DNA from: Ephemerocybe angulata
Lineage: Eukaryota; Basidiomycota; Agaricomycetes; Agaricales; Psathyrellaceae
Length of the DNA: 64,000 nt
Reading direction: 5' to 3'
Assembly: GCA_013368325.1 (NCBI GenBank)
Contig: JAACJK010000219.1
Location: 1,178,001 to 1,242,000 of the forward strand
Both the position numbers and the translations under genes were made by a program. Below, piece after piece: positions 33,474 to 44,700 of the stretch; the first letter of the stretch is position 1, and every line of letters starts with the position of its first letter. The notes under the pieces are model-generated. The model worked only from the letters and a program-made list of their open reading frames with translations, had not been told where the DNA came from and ran no database searches.

Positions 33474-36400
33474 ATGCATCTCTTCGACTCTATGCGCCGC
33501 TACTCACGAAACTCGAACTCGACCTCCAAAGAACGAGCTGCCCAGTCAGCCCAGATTCCACCCCTGCCGACTTCACCGGTTATCTCGACCAACTCCAGGC
33601 AACCATTACTTCCGGAGACAAATCTCACTCTTACCTCGTCTCGGTCGTCGCTGGTGTCAGAGGCATCGTCGAGTCGAGGCACAAGCCGAAAGGACCACCA
33701 GAAACTCGAGAAGAGGAGAGGGCAGGATGGCGATATCTCAAAGGCAACGCAGTGCGTCCAAGGAACACATTCTCTGGTTTCCTTTACTTATTCTGTTTGG
33801 AATAGCCCAAAGTCCGGTCGCAGTGAACGTTCCAATACACCCAGTAAGGTACAGGACGGACCTTCTGCTAGCATTCCAACAACGGCATCGTCGTCACAGC
33901 GATCCAACGATGCACACAATCCAGATTTCTACACTCAATACGCACTCAACACGTTCTCATTTGGCGCTGCAGCTACCCCACCGATTCAGACCCAGGCCAT
34001 CGATCCTTTATCTTCAGGTCGCGAGGACGACTCTGATGAGTATCCATATAAAGCCGACACCACTCCTCGTCCGTCACTTGTTGCAAGCTCCTCGCCACGC
34101 AGTCATTCTTCGCAACTACCAGCTATGCAATCTCAGTATACGACATCGTTACCTCCCCCTCCTCGCCGCTCTCCAACAAAAACGGCGGAACGAGCAAGAA
34201 AACCTTCGACCTCCTCGCATCACACTTCCGCCGCACCCTCGACGTCAGCATCGGCCTCGGCCTCAACGTCGTCGCTGTCAAGTGCCGCGTTAGAATCCTC
34301 GACAGGGTCCCGACGCGGAGGATCTATAACTACTCCCTTAACCTCGTCGAACGAGCTGACATCCGACGAAGATGAAGGGGATCACCACCACCCCATTCCG
34401 CACCACCAGAGTCCACCAACACCTTCCCCGTTTGAACGCATAGAAAACCCCTCTGGCTTTGTGGCCGTGGACAACATGTTTGACGACATCTCTGACAACG
34501 ACGACGACGAATACTACAATCCGGATATCGATATCAGCTCATCCATCCACGAAGACTCTGGAGCATACTTCGACAACTTCCCAAGTCAAAGTAGGGAGAG
34601 CCTTCGGTCATCTTTCGCTCCAAGAAGAGGTAGCTTCGCTATCCCTATACCAATGCAACAATCTCCAGAAGGGCGGGACCGAGAAGACTCTCTCGCTACT
34701 CTTCGGCGACCGAGTAGAAGCCTGGACGGCCTCAGATCCGAAAGCCGTGCGGAAAGCCTGCGACATTCTGACAGGCAGCCTATTTCTCCAACTTCTGTAC
34801 CGGAAAGCGAACTGCGCCGATTTTCGATCGAGAAGGGAATGGACCGAGATCACGCGAACCGTCCTCCAGCGACCCCTTCTATTGCTCTTACTCCTCCGTC
34901 TACACATCCCTCTTCCACCCTCCAGAATTACGGACTTGATTGGAATATCCCCTCCACCGGTATTGTAGAATGGGACCTCTCAGAGATGCAAGACATCGTC
35001 GGGGGTATCAATGGCCCCAGCTCCTCTGATCGACCGATCCCGTATCGTCGTGGTAGCTCGAGTACGACAGACTCGGGTCGACGAATGAGTTCCACTTCGA
35101 CCAACAGCGACCCGTTTTCGAAACAACTTCACAAATGGGGCGGCCAGCAGTATCAAGACGAGAAGCTGAAGTGGACGTTTGCGCCAGAAAGAAGCCGATT
35201 GGGGGAGAACAGGATGTCTGTAGAACGCGACAAAAACAGCATATCTTCCATGTTTGCACACCAATCCACCGACAGTTATTCCCTCAGCCCGGTCTCATCG
35301 TCGAGCAGTGCGTATCAGGACTATCGAAGTACTCATGTAGACGCCAAAGGATCTACCAAGGAGAAGCCGCGGCCTTGGCGTGGAATGGAAGTCGACACGA
35401 CCGAGTGGTGGACGTGCAATATGTTTGGTTCGTTCAAATTGGAACGCTCCAATGTCACTCCCAGTACGTCTTGTAACTTTAATGTTGAAACCACAAGTTT
35501 GACGATGATCCTAGGAGACACCGAAAAACCTATTCAACAACGCATCACAATGAAGCACACCCGTCCGCAGTATTACCCGCTATATGGTGGTACGAAAAAG
35601 TTTAGGTACAATGACGGCCCAAATGTGACCATCCACAAGCACTCGAAGACTGCCGCATTTTCCCTTAGTCGACGGTACATGCCAAATACAGGGAGTGCAC
35701 GGGCATCGGTGTCCTCTCGACCGCCTACAAACCCGCCTGCCTCGACCGAGGAAAAGAAAAACTCGGGTATGATTATGTTATCGACTCTCACCGTCCACGA
35801 GCAGTGGACAAACACCAACACCACCCGTAAACTCGAGTCTCATGGGTACTTTACCGAAGGTGGGCGTCACGATCCCAAAGACCTTGAGCGACTGCAACGC
35901 CTGGAGAGGGAAAACGAGGAGAGGAGGAGGAGGGAGGAGAAGGAAGCTGAGGAAAGGAGAAGGAAAGAAGAGAGGGAAAAGGAAAGGGAAAGGCGTCGGG
36001 CTGAGGAGGCTAAGAAAGCGGAATTGTCAAAGGCGAAGGGGAAAGAGAAGGGTAAATTGAAAGGTGGATCTCGTGGGCATGGAAGCAGCCCCGAAAGCAG
36101 CTTTGGGAGCGTTACGAACGAATCGATTCGCCCTGGTCCATCCCATTCCACTAGGCCATCTGTCGACCGGTCGGTGGTGGGAAATATCCAGCCCAATAGT
36201 CCTGACCGAGCCGTGGTCCGCAGAGGCTCTAATCAATGGGTCTTTAACGACTCGCCTCTTGACGACGATGAATACTACGACGAGCTCGACGAGCTCGACG
36301 GCCATCCTTCTCGTAGACGGCCCCCAAGACGGACACCGCACACCGAATCTTTCTCCACACTTACCGCAGAAGAGATCGAACGGAACATGGCACAGAGACC

Positions 36401-37364
36401 ATCACCGGGACTGTTCGGTAATCTGAGAAAGCAAAAGCCCAGCTCGTCGCAACCACCAACATTCCAACCCTACACACCACCATGGGCCGTCGCAAACTCG
36501 CGGTATTCTGATGGGAAGGGTATAGTCCAGGGCTTGAACGCCTCCTTCCAAGAAGTCGGCCTCCTGCCCGATGTAGGCGAAACAAGGAATTCGTCCTCTG
36601 CTAAGCGACTAAAGCAAGCCCATCCTGGCTCTGGTAGGCGCCACGACAAACGACTTGGCCACGAATCGTTCAGCGTGTTCCACAGCTTCCCATCCGACTA
36701 CCTTTTCATGCTGATACCTCTCTGGCCTCGCGAGACCGATAGCGTCACTGCGCAGCGATATCCTTGCGACCCTCCTAAAGTGCCCCTCGAAGATCGGAAG
36801 TTCCTCCTGGTCTACTATAAGGACGACGAGGAGCCTGCCAAGGTCGGAGAGGACGGTAAACACGCGCGGGACGGTGGCAAGAAACGCACGTCCCCAACTT
36901 CCTCTCGCGACTCGAACCACACTTCGGCGTCCAACCACGTTTTCATGAATAAATTCCACTTCTGCGCTCGAGTGGTGGCCTATGCTGACATCCAAGGGTC
37001 AGGCGTCCGCAGTTCAGAGGAGGGTCTTACTGTCGTGGGTCCTATGTCCGAAGCCATCAAGACCATGCCTAGTGGAAAGGGCTCATACGTCGACACTTTC
37101 CAGGTCATCGGGGTGTATACGTCGCGAGAGCGAGGCGTCGAGTTCGTTCCCGAAGGATTGGAGAAGCTCGGGCTCACCATCCGTATCCCCGACCCAGACG
37201 CTAGCGTCACTGTGGTCGAGCCAGTCAAGCGATTCAGCCTGACGGGAACGGAGGAGCCGGACGAAATTTGCGATTCGATTCTTGTTCCAACCCCGATCGG
37301 AAGGGCCGTCATGGAGATGGCGTTCTGTGGTGCAATGGCACTTACTGGGTTTATGCCCCAGTGA
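33474..37364 (+). CDS. Large disordered protein of unknown function, C-terminal conserved-looking domain
   Basis: The frame is open for 1296 codons. A likely intron hides inside it at 33752-33805 (54 bases, GTGCGT to AATAG, divisible by three), giving a spliced protein of about 1278 residues. The first ~620 residues are Ser/Pro/Thr-rich with poly-acidic patches (DNDDDEYYNPD). A folded segment around 640-780 contains WWTCNMFGSFKLERS, NVETTSLTMIL and TLTVHEQWTNTNTTRKLESHG. A strongly charged Glu/Arg coiled coil follows (LERLQRLERENEERRRREEK). The C-terminal ~270 residues are again ordered (DYLFMLIPLWPRET, KFLLVYYKD, FHFCARVVAYADI, GVYTSRERGVEFVPEGLEKL). I do not recognise the family. Preceded by an E-box cluster. 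Confidence 0.85.
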   Translation: MHLFDSMRRYSRNSNSTSKERAAQSAQIPPLPTSPVISTNSRQPLLPETNLTLTSSRSSLVSEASSSRGTSRKDHQKLEKRRGQDGDISKATQCVQGTHSLVSFTYSVWNSPKSGRSERSNTPSKVQDGPSASIPTTASSSQRSNDAHNPDFYTQYALNTFSFGAAATPPIQTQAIDPLSSGREDDSDEYPYKADTTPRPSLVASSSPRSHSSQLPAMQSQYTTSLPPPPRRSPTKTAERARKPSTSSHHTSAAPSTSASASASTSSLSSAALESSTGSRRGGSITTPLTSSNELTSDEDEGDHHHPIPHHQSPPTPSPFERIENPSGFVAVDNMFDDISDNDDDEYYNPDIDISSSIHEDSGAYFDNFPSQSRESLRSSFAPRRGSFAIPIPMQQSPEGRDREDSLATLRRPSRSLDGLRSESRAESLRHSDRQPISPTSVPESELRRFSIEKGMDRDHANRPPATPSIALTPPSTHPSSTLQNYGLDWNIPSTGIVEWDLSEMQDIVGGINGPSSSDRPIPYRRGSSSTTDSGRRMSSTSTNSDPFSKQLHKWGGQQYQDEKLKWTFAPERSRLGENRMSVERDKNSISSMFAHQSTDSYSLSPVSSSSSAYQDYRSTHVDAKGSTKEKPRPWRGMEVDTTEWWTCNMFGSFKLERSNVTPSTSCNFNVETTSLTMILGDTEKPIQQRITMKHTRPQYYPLYGGTKKFRYNDGPNVTIHKHSKTAAFSLSRRYMPNTGSARASVSSRPPTNPPASTEEKKNSGMIMLSTLTVHEQWTNTNTTRKLESHGYFTEGGRHDPKDLERLQRLERENEERRRREEKEAEERRRKEEREKERERRRAEEAKKAELSKAKGKEKGKLKGGSRGHGSSPESSFGSVTNESIRPGPSHSTRPSVDRSVVGNIQPNSPDRAVVRRGSNQWVFNDSPLDDDEYYDELDELDGHPSRRRPPRRTPHTESFSTLTAEEIERNMAQRPSPGLFGNLRKQKPSSSQPPTFQPYTPPWAVANSRYSDGKGIVQGLNASFQEVGLLPDVGETRNSSSAKRLKQAHPGSGRRHDKRLGHESFSVFHSFPSDYLFMLIPLWPRETDSVTAQRYPCDPPKVPLEDRKFLLVYYKDDEEPAKVGEDGKHARDGGKKRTSPTSSRDSNHTSASNHVFMNKFHFCARVVAYADIQGSGVRSSEEGLTVVGPMSEAIKTMPSGKGSYVDTFQVIGVYTSRERGVEFVPEGLEKLGLTIRIPDPDASVTVVEPVKRFSLTGTEEPDEICDSILVPTPIGRAVMEMAFCGAMALTGFMPQ

Positions 37365-37594
37365 TAATTTCGCCTTTTTCACATCTTCCTCTTGCTTTCC
37401 ATGTCAGTATGTATCTTACGTCAATCCTAGTTTTCATCCACAGACCATCTTTCAGTATGTCAGTTACATCTATCCCTCGTTTCATTTTCGTATCGTCTCA
37501 TAGTGTTTGTAACCAGTTGGACATTGCTACTCGATTCCCCCAACCAACTCCATATTCTTTCGCATCTTGCCTCCAATATACCAACATCCATTCC

Positions 37595-39713
37595 TTAAAA
37601 AGTCCCGTCTACCAAATTGGCTCTCAACTTCTCATCTTCTAGATTATCCAAAGCGACCTTCAGGTCCCCATCACTTCCTGTATCTTCGGCCTGTCCCTTA
37701 TCTTCGCTGGGGGACTGGTCGAATTGGTCGCCTTCATCCTCTGAATCTTCGCTTTCCTTCGCGTCTTTTGCCTTCCCTTTCTTCTTTGCCTGCCCTGTGG
37801 CACGCTTATTCGACTTGCGTCCCTTCGTCTCCTTGGTTTGGTTTACCGCCGGTGGGCGAAGGGATTCTGTGGCCAGTCAATAACTGTGCGTTAGTTTTAG
37901 CGAGGTGGCGTACCGTGTTTGACAGGTTGTAGGTCGTACATGCGGTACAGGTGGAGTACGGCCTGCTCCTTATCCTTTGCCTCGATCATCAGGTCTGTAG
38001 CAAGTGTTAAATAACCGCCAGTCTAATCTCGGTAAACAACCCACCCATGTCATCAGGAAGGTCGGGAGGTAGATTTTCGCAACGGTCCGCGTGCGCTCGC
38101 CTCTCCATGACAGTCACGGCTCCAGGACGAGGTTCACTCAAGTGTTGCTTGGGTTTTATACCGCGTTTCGCGAAAATTGCATTCGCACGAGCGATGATTT
38201 CGGATGGAGGGATAGAGGAGGGGTATATTTGGTCGTGGTGGTAATCTAGAAGGCGAAGCCAGGTGAGCCCTTGAGCAGTGTGGGAATCTTCAAACATACC
38301 AAACACAAGCGGGATCTCGAGCTCTTCACAAAGGGGGAGCAGGTCTTCAGCATTATAGCACATCTAGTGTAGCTCCGTTAGCAAGGCTCGCGTCATTCAA
38401 GATGTTCGAAAACTACCTCGTCATTTTCAAGAACAAGGCGAGCTCTAACATTGGGCGCTAGCCTTTGCGATACGGTGTGTTTGATTCGCGCGAGTGCAGC
38501 CGACTTGTCTTCGTACACACCTCCGCCCTGCAAACAACCCAGATGAGACGCGTATGCAGCATGAAGCAATGGGGAACCTACGTGTACCACCATGACACCA
38601 TCAGGACCAATGCCCATTAGATCGAGCATCTGACAATGATAATCTAATTCGCGAATGGCAGAGTCGATCACACCAGGCTTGTTGCTCCCTAGCTGAGTAT
38701 ACTGTCCTGGATGCACCGTTAAGCGGTGGCCATATTTATTGGCCAGCGCGCCCGCCTTGGCTAATATCTCGGAGCAATACTCCAAACTATACCCGTATTT
38801 CGAGTGGGAGGCAAAGGGAAACATCTCCGACGACAGACGCATGAACTTGATATTCTGGAAATGCGTGACTCAGAGATCGAAGAGGTATAGCGGAAACTAG
38901 TCACTCACGTTGTCCTCGTTCCATTGTATCATGCGGAGCAAGTCCTCGACATTTCGTCTGCCCAGCGCCTTGACCCACTCCATACCATTCTTCTTGATTG
39001 AATCTATTCTACGAGTGGTTGAGATGGAAATCTCGCCAATTGGGACTCAGGGGTGATGCCCACCTGCAAGTTCTCGAGCAGAATATGGACTCAGTGGCAG
39101 GCTTCTTGTTCCTTAGCACTGTATTCAAACAGGCATAACCTGTTTCAACGATCAGCACCTGCCCAAGACTACTCCACGACACACACTCACCAAGTCTACC
39201 CTTGAATGTCGTCTGTTTCTTCTCGACATCTGGGATGATGTAGACAGGCTCTTCCCTGACCTTGACTATACGCTTCTTTTTCTCCTTTACCGTCTCGCCA
39301 TCGTTCGTTCCTCCAGCTTCCGCACTGGCTGAGGATGGGGCAAACTCGGTATCGCTCGCTGCATCCTTGCGCTTTCGCTTTTGTCGCAGGGGTCTCGAAG
39401 CACCGTCAGCCTCAGCTGGCAGAACTTTAGAGTCCGGGACGAGTGTCTTCTTGGATTTCTGTCTGCCTTTCGTTTTGACGGTCCCCTCAGAATGAACAAC
39501 GGTTTGCTCTTCCACCTTCACCTTCCGAGCTGCTGTCGCCGACCCCTTTGACTTTCGACGAGACTTCACTTCAGCAGCATCTCGATGAATGTGAACCTGT
39601 GTCACGGTAGACGCGAGCGGCTCCACGGATCCTTCTGCTTCTTGATCTAGAGCAGCCTTCGTGGTGGTTATCGAGCGGAGAGCGTGGGCACGCATAGGGA
39701 CAACTTCAGACAT
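37595..39713 (-). CDS. UVE1: UV-damage endonuclease, UVDE/Uve1 type
   Basis: Multi-exon. The ATG used here is 39713 (MSEVVPMRAHALRS) and the stop is TAA 37597-37595. A basic, disordered N-terminal ~170 residues precede the TIM-barrel UVDE domain. Its blocks are LGYACLNTVLRNKKP, FCSRTCRIDSIKKNG, WNEDNNIKFMRLSSEMFPFA, LTVHPGQYTQLGS, VMVVHVGGVYED, RLVLENDE, PLVFDYHHDQIYPSS, KQHLSEPRPG and DLMIEAKDKEQAVLHLYRMY. The His, Glu and Asp residues expected to bind metal are present. The enzyme nicks DNA 5' of UV photoproducts and starts an excision route independent of photolyase. The frame continues upstream of 39713 with a basic, acid-free extension that could be a mitochondrial presequence. A Lys/Glu-rich tail ends the protein. 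Confidence 0.94.
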
Positions 39714-40132
39714 GGTGCCTACGATCAAGAGAAGTCGTCGGGTAGTATGAAGCATATAATAAGGCGAAACCAAGTAGACTTTATATAACCCGGCGCGATT
39801 CATTTGGAGACCGACTGTCGATCGGGTGCGCTGAAGCCGCCCGCGATCGACGTAAAGCGAAGAATCCAAGGAGGTTCCGAAGGACATACTTTTCAGGAAC
39901 ACGGACAGCTGGTGGCATTTCAGCGTTCATTTTGTGTCCGTACAAAGGTTTCTTTGAAAAGGAGCCTCAGTGGTCGTCGGATCTGGCGGTTGACGCTGAA
40001 CGGGGCGCTCAAGCGCTCTGCATGTGAAGCGAGTGGCCCCTAAATCAACGCTGACTAAGCACCTCTAGATCAAGCAGTGATCCCTCCGGTCACCCTCCAT
40101 CTCATACCTCTCCGCGATACTTGGTGCCCGTA

Positions 40133-41467
40133 ATGAGCTGGAACGGGTGGGTATATCACGGAATAAAGCTCGTACCTTACTCACCCGAATACAGATTTAA
40201 GAAGTCAGTGAGCCGTGCAGGAACGACTGTACGTCAAGGAACAATTGTACACAAGAACTACGTCAATTGACCTGGAATACCCCCACAGCTCCTGCAGAAG
40301 ACCGGTCAGATTGAAAGGACAGTCGACCGTGAGTTTGCTGAGGAAGAGGAGAAATACAGAATGTGCGTCCAAGCTCCCCACTCTCGCCAGCCACAGGACA
40401 TGACTAGACTGACCTATATCGCAGCTTCGAGAAGGAGACCCAGGCACTGCAGAAAGATAGCAAGGCTTACTGGGATGCCATGAAAGGTTCGAGCATCAGT
40501 GTGGAATCTAACTCTCAACTACAACGGAAATATCTCCAGCTATGACGACTGCGCAGGGCAAGATCGCCGACACTATCGAAGTCTTCTATGGTGGTTCGGA
40601 GCGAGGATCGGAGGGTGCAATGGCCGGACACGCCTACAAGCGAGCCGTTGACGACCTCGACTCAGGTTTCACTAGGGAACTAGTACGTACCTTGTCATGG
40701 ATCCTTCTCCGACGTTCCTCTAACCTCAGTTACGCCCCTTGGGAATAGGACGTTCCATACCGGACTACAATCCTCGAGCCTGTGGGCAAGATGTCAGCCT
40801 ACTTCCCTGTCGTCAACGAACACATTACCAAGCGCAACAAGAAGGCACGTTCGCATTCCCTGACCCATTGCCTACCGTGTCTAACGACATCTATGACGCT
40901 CTGCCACACAGCTCCTCGACTACGACTCCGCGCGCAGTAAACTCACGAAGCTCATTAACAAGCCCAGCGAAGACCCCACTAAGCTTCCAAGGGCATGTCT
41001 CCTTTCCTAGTCCCCACTTTGACATCTCGCTGACCGTTGATGGTCAATAATAGGCCCAACAAGAGAACGATGAAGCTAAAGAAGTCTTCGACATGCTTAA
41101 CGAACAACTGATTAACGAACTCCCTCAACTCCTTGACCTCCGTGTACCTTACTTCGACCCAAGCTTCGAAGCGATGATTCGAATGCAATCGAAATTTGCC
41201 GAGGAGGGATACGAGAAACTTAGCGGAGTCCAACGGTGAGCACCCACGGCACTTTGCCTGTTAACACACCGACTGCAGCCCTAATATACTTGATACAGGT
41301 ACTTTGCAGACCACGTTCGGGACGATTACGCTGCAGGCCAGCTGGATGCTCAGGTGAGTTAGATTCCTTTACCATATCCGAGCGTACGGCCTTAATTAAT
41401 GTCTCGTCTATAGGTTGAGAATGTATTGGCCGAAATGAGGGAGCTCTCGATTTGCGGAGGAAATTAG
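40133..41467 (+). CDS. HOB3: BAR-domain protein of the HOB3/RVS161 family
   Basis: Starts MSWNGFKKSVSRAGTT after splicing of very small first exons (40133-40146, 40195-40228, then from 40289), the hallmark N-terminus of Hob3/Rvs161 proteins. It continues LLQKTGQIERTVDREFAEEE, AMTTAQGKIADTIEVFYG, LEPVGKMSAYFPVVNEHITK, ELPQLLDLRVPYFDPSFEAM and ends ELSICGGN at TAG 41465-41467. It is about 265 residues and essentially all N-BAR domain, with no SH3 domain, so it is the Rvs161-like and not the Rvs167-like partner. Such proteins form curved dimers on membranes in endocytosis, actin patch function and cell fusion. Divergent from the UV endonuclease gene, with 420 bases between the starts. Confidence 0.93.
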
Positions 41468-41730
41468 AGAGGCAATCTATAGTTGTCATTCGAAAGCTGC
41501 AATTTTAGGAGCGGTATTTAAGTACGTCGAGGTGTAGGATACGCATTAGGAGGCAAGGTTTCCCCATTTCTTAGTTGGAATCAGCTATTTAAAAGTCTCG
41601 GGGCACGAAGAACAGTGAAGGACAAAGCATAGGCGACAACCAGGAAAGCGAACAGTTTAAGGACCTGTAAAAAGTAAAGGGCAGGATCCACGTAAGCTAC
41701 AAGCAACCCCAAGAACGACGACCGAATGAA

Positions 41731-44700
41731 TCAACGACGACGCCTACCTTGGCCGATGCGGTCGAGAAGCGAGGTGCCACTGGTACCAGCACCACCAGAA
41801 GAAATACGATTATTGAGAGCCGAACCACCGCCGCCGCCGCCAGCACCTCCTCCTCCTCCACTTCGCCCACCTCTCCCTCCACGCCCAGAACGATTTCCAC
41901 GAGCACTCTGCGGAGCATTCCGTTGGGGTGTGTTGGCGGGCGGGTTGCCAAAGCGATTGAGTAGACTAGGGGTATCCTCCATAGTTGGAGAATTCCACTG
42001 CGAAGGGGGATTGCTGTCCCTGCCATTCCCATTCCCCCTATCGTTCCCACCATTCTGCTGGTGGTTCATCGCAAAAGCCCCGTTCCCGTTCCTGTGATCA
42101 GCGTCGGAGAGCCTCAATGCGAGCTTTCCAGGGCCACGGTTATCGCTCTGAGGCTCTGGGTTTTGGGCCGGCGCGTCAGCGACATGAGACGTCTGGGATC
42201 CCAGAGAAACGACGGAGCCGGAGCTTGGCGAGCCATTGTAGTCAGCAGTACGACTCCATTCCTCGGTCCACCTGTTGTCGGTAGGAGGGCCGCCGCGAAG
42301 AGGCAGCGGCGGCGGAGGTGGGTCATGCTGGTAAGAGGGGCCTGCACCAGCGTTGTCAGTCTCGAGGCGCCTCCGAGTAGGTGGGGGCACCGACGCAGTA
42401 CTCTTGTCCTCCGAGAAGGGTCGCTTCACTCCAGCCCCGGCCGATAGAGGAGGCGGAGTAGGGGAGCGGCGCCGGGGAGAACGGGGCGCGTCGCGTGAAG
42501 GGCTACCGCGTCGATAAGGCATCATCACTCTTCGAGGAATGGGACTTCGAGATCGGCGGCCCAAGGGCGCACCCGGCCGAATAGGAGAACGAGAGCGAGA
42601 TCGGGAAAGCCGACGAGAGCTACCATATTGGGGTGAGTAGTGATCCCCCCGTCGAGGAAGAGGGTCGCGAGAACGACGAATTGGAGATCGAGTGCGGTCA
42701 CGAGGCGGACCGGGTGGAGGAGGCACATAGCTACGATTCGTGTTCAGGGTTGGACCTCGGTCGTTGAGTGGGCCCAGTCTGGTTGGATTATTGTTCCTTT
42801 GACGAGGGGGATTAGCCACCTGAATACCAGCTTGTTGGGCTTGCTGCGACGCTTGGGCGAGATCCATGGAATTGTCTCTGCCATTCACAACAATCGAGTT
42901 CGCCTTGGTAGCCGGGCCCGCTCGACTCGTAGGCATTGTCGGAGGCACAGGAGGCACAGGCACCTGAAGCGGCGGGGGCCTAGGAGGAAGCTGTGCAGAT
43001 GCTGGTGGAGGCGCGATGCTCGACAACGATGTCGAAGACCGGTGCTGATTTTGATTTTGGCTCCCCTTGCCCTTCCCTTCCCCCTTGAATTTTTTGCCAG
43101 TGTTGGGTCCCCGAATAGATGTTGCGGAAGTCGAGATGGAGGACGTCGGGCTGTCGACGGGGGACGTCTCTTCTGAGAGGGTGGCGATGGGGGGATGCAC
43201 GGCGACCGAAAGTGGAGGCCGTCCTGCCGGCTGTACCGCAGGTGCAGGAGGCATGCGCCCTTCGGTAGGCTCTGTTTTAATCGATACATCAACTAGAGGC
43301 ATGCCTCGACGAATGTTCATGTTGGACACGGAATCAAGAGAGGTTTCAGGCGTCGGCATCTCGGGATACACGATAGGGAGATTTCCAGGGTACGATCCTT
43401 GACGATGGAGGGTTACAGGAGACGACCCTTCAGAACTAGGATTGTTGTGGACGTAAGCTTTGACAGGGGATCGGTTCGCGTTTCGGTTAGGAATGACAAT
43501 CTGAGGCGGCTGGGTTTTAAGCGCAACAGGCTCGACCGATGTCTTCATCTGCGGATATTCCAGCTCCATATTAGAAGCAGACGAAAGAGGCTTTCGGGTG
43601 GGCAAGGGAGGAACGACACGTTCCGGGACCTTGTCGTCGCGAGATTCAATCTTGACTTTGGTCGGGCCTCTATTGAATTCAGACTTGATGGGGGTAGAGT
43701 TGGAGGACGTTCGACTCTGCTGTGAGTCGCGCCGGATGTGACTGGCCTGGGGCTGGGTGACAGAAGAAGGGGCTGAGCTACCAGGAGGGGTGGCAGAAGA
43801 TGGCTTGATGCCTTTCTTGTGGTCCTTATGAAGCTTGTTCCTCAGTTCGGCTTCAATCTGCTCCGGGTCCGACACAGGTTCAGTTCGCTGGGCAACAGCT
43901 CGCGAAGCGGCGGCAGGATGCGCAGGGGTGGGATCGGCGGCAGGATGCACAGGGGCGGGATCGGCGGCAGGTTGAGAAGCAGTCGCAGATGAGGGAGCGG
44001 CAGATGAGGCGACCTGTTGACTCGGGGGGTGGACGGCAGCCTGGGGACTCGTTTCGTGCGTTTCCGGAGCCTGCTTCTTCAACAGGGTCGCTATTTGGCC
44101 CTTCATTTCCTCCATGGCACGGGTTAACATAAGCATTGTTGCAGACTCTTTGCTTTCGGCAGGGGTGATAGACACAGGGGCGGAGGAGGTGCCTTGGGAT
44201 GAAGATCCATTGTGAGGGGAAGGGAGAGTCAACGATGGAAGGCGATGGTGTGTTTGATTGAGAGCATTGACTGCGATTTGACGAGCTCGTTCCCGCTCCA
44301 ACGCCTCTTGCTCAGCTTGCTCAGCGCGACGTCGGTCAGCTTGCTCAAGAGCCTTGATACTCTCCCCTAGAGCCAACAGCTGCTTCGCGAAGGCGTCTCG
44401 CTGCAACTTCTTTTCCTCGAGTCGCGTTTCTATATGCCTTTCCATTTCTTGAATGGCGGACTCCAAACGCATTTTCGCCGAGTGAGAGACCTTGACGGAT
44501 TCTTGCGAAGCCGACATCGCGTCTTGCGCCAAGGCCAAACATTTTTGTGCCAGGGAGACGGCCTTCTGCGATGCGAGGGAAACAGAAGTGAACTCGACTT
44601 TTGCCCCTTGAATGAGTTCCCGAATAGGAGTGAAGTCATCGATCTCGGCGCTGGTGTCAAGCAAAGCTTGCAAGTGAGCCAAGCAATTCCGAAGAGAATC

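Noticed and set aside
33331..34293. 320-codon plus-strand frame overlapping the start of the large gene
   Set aside because: It overlaps the 1296-codon frame, is rich in His/Arg/Pro and ends early. The other frame continues for 3.9 kb.
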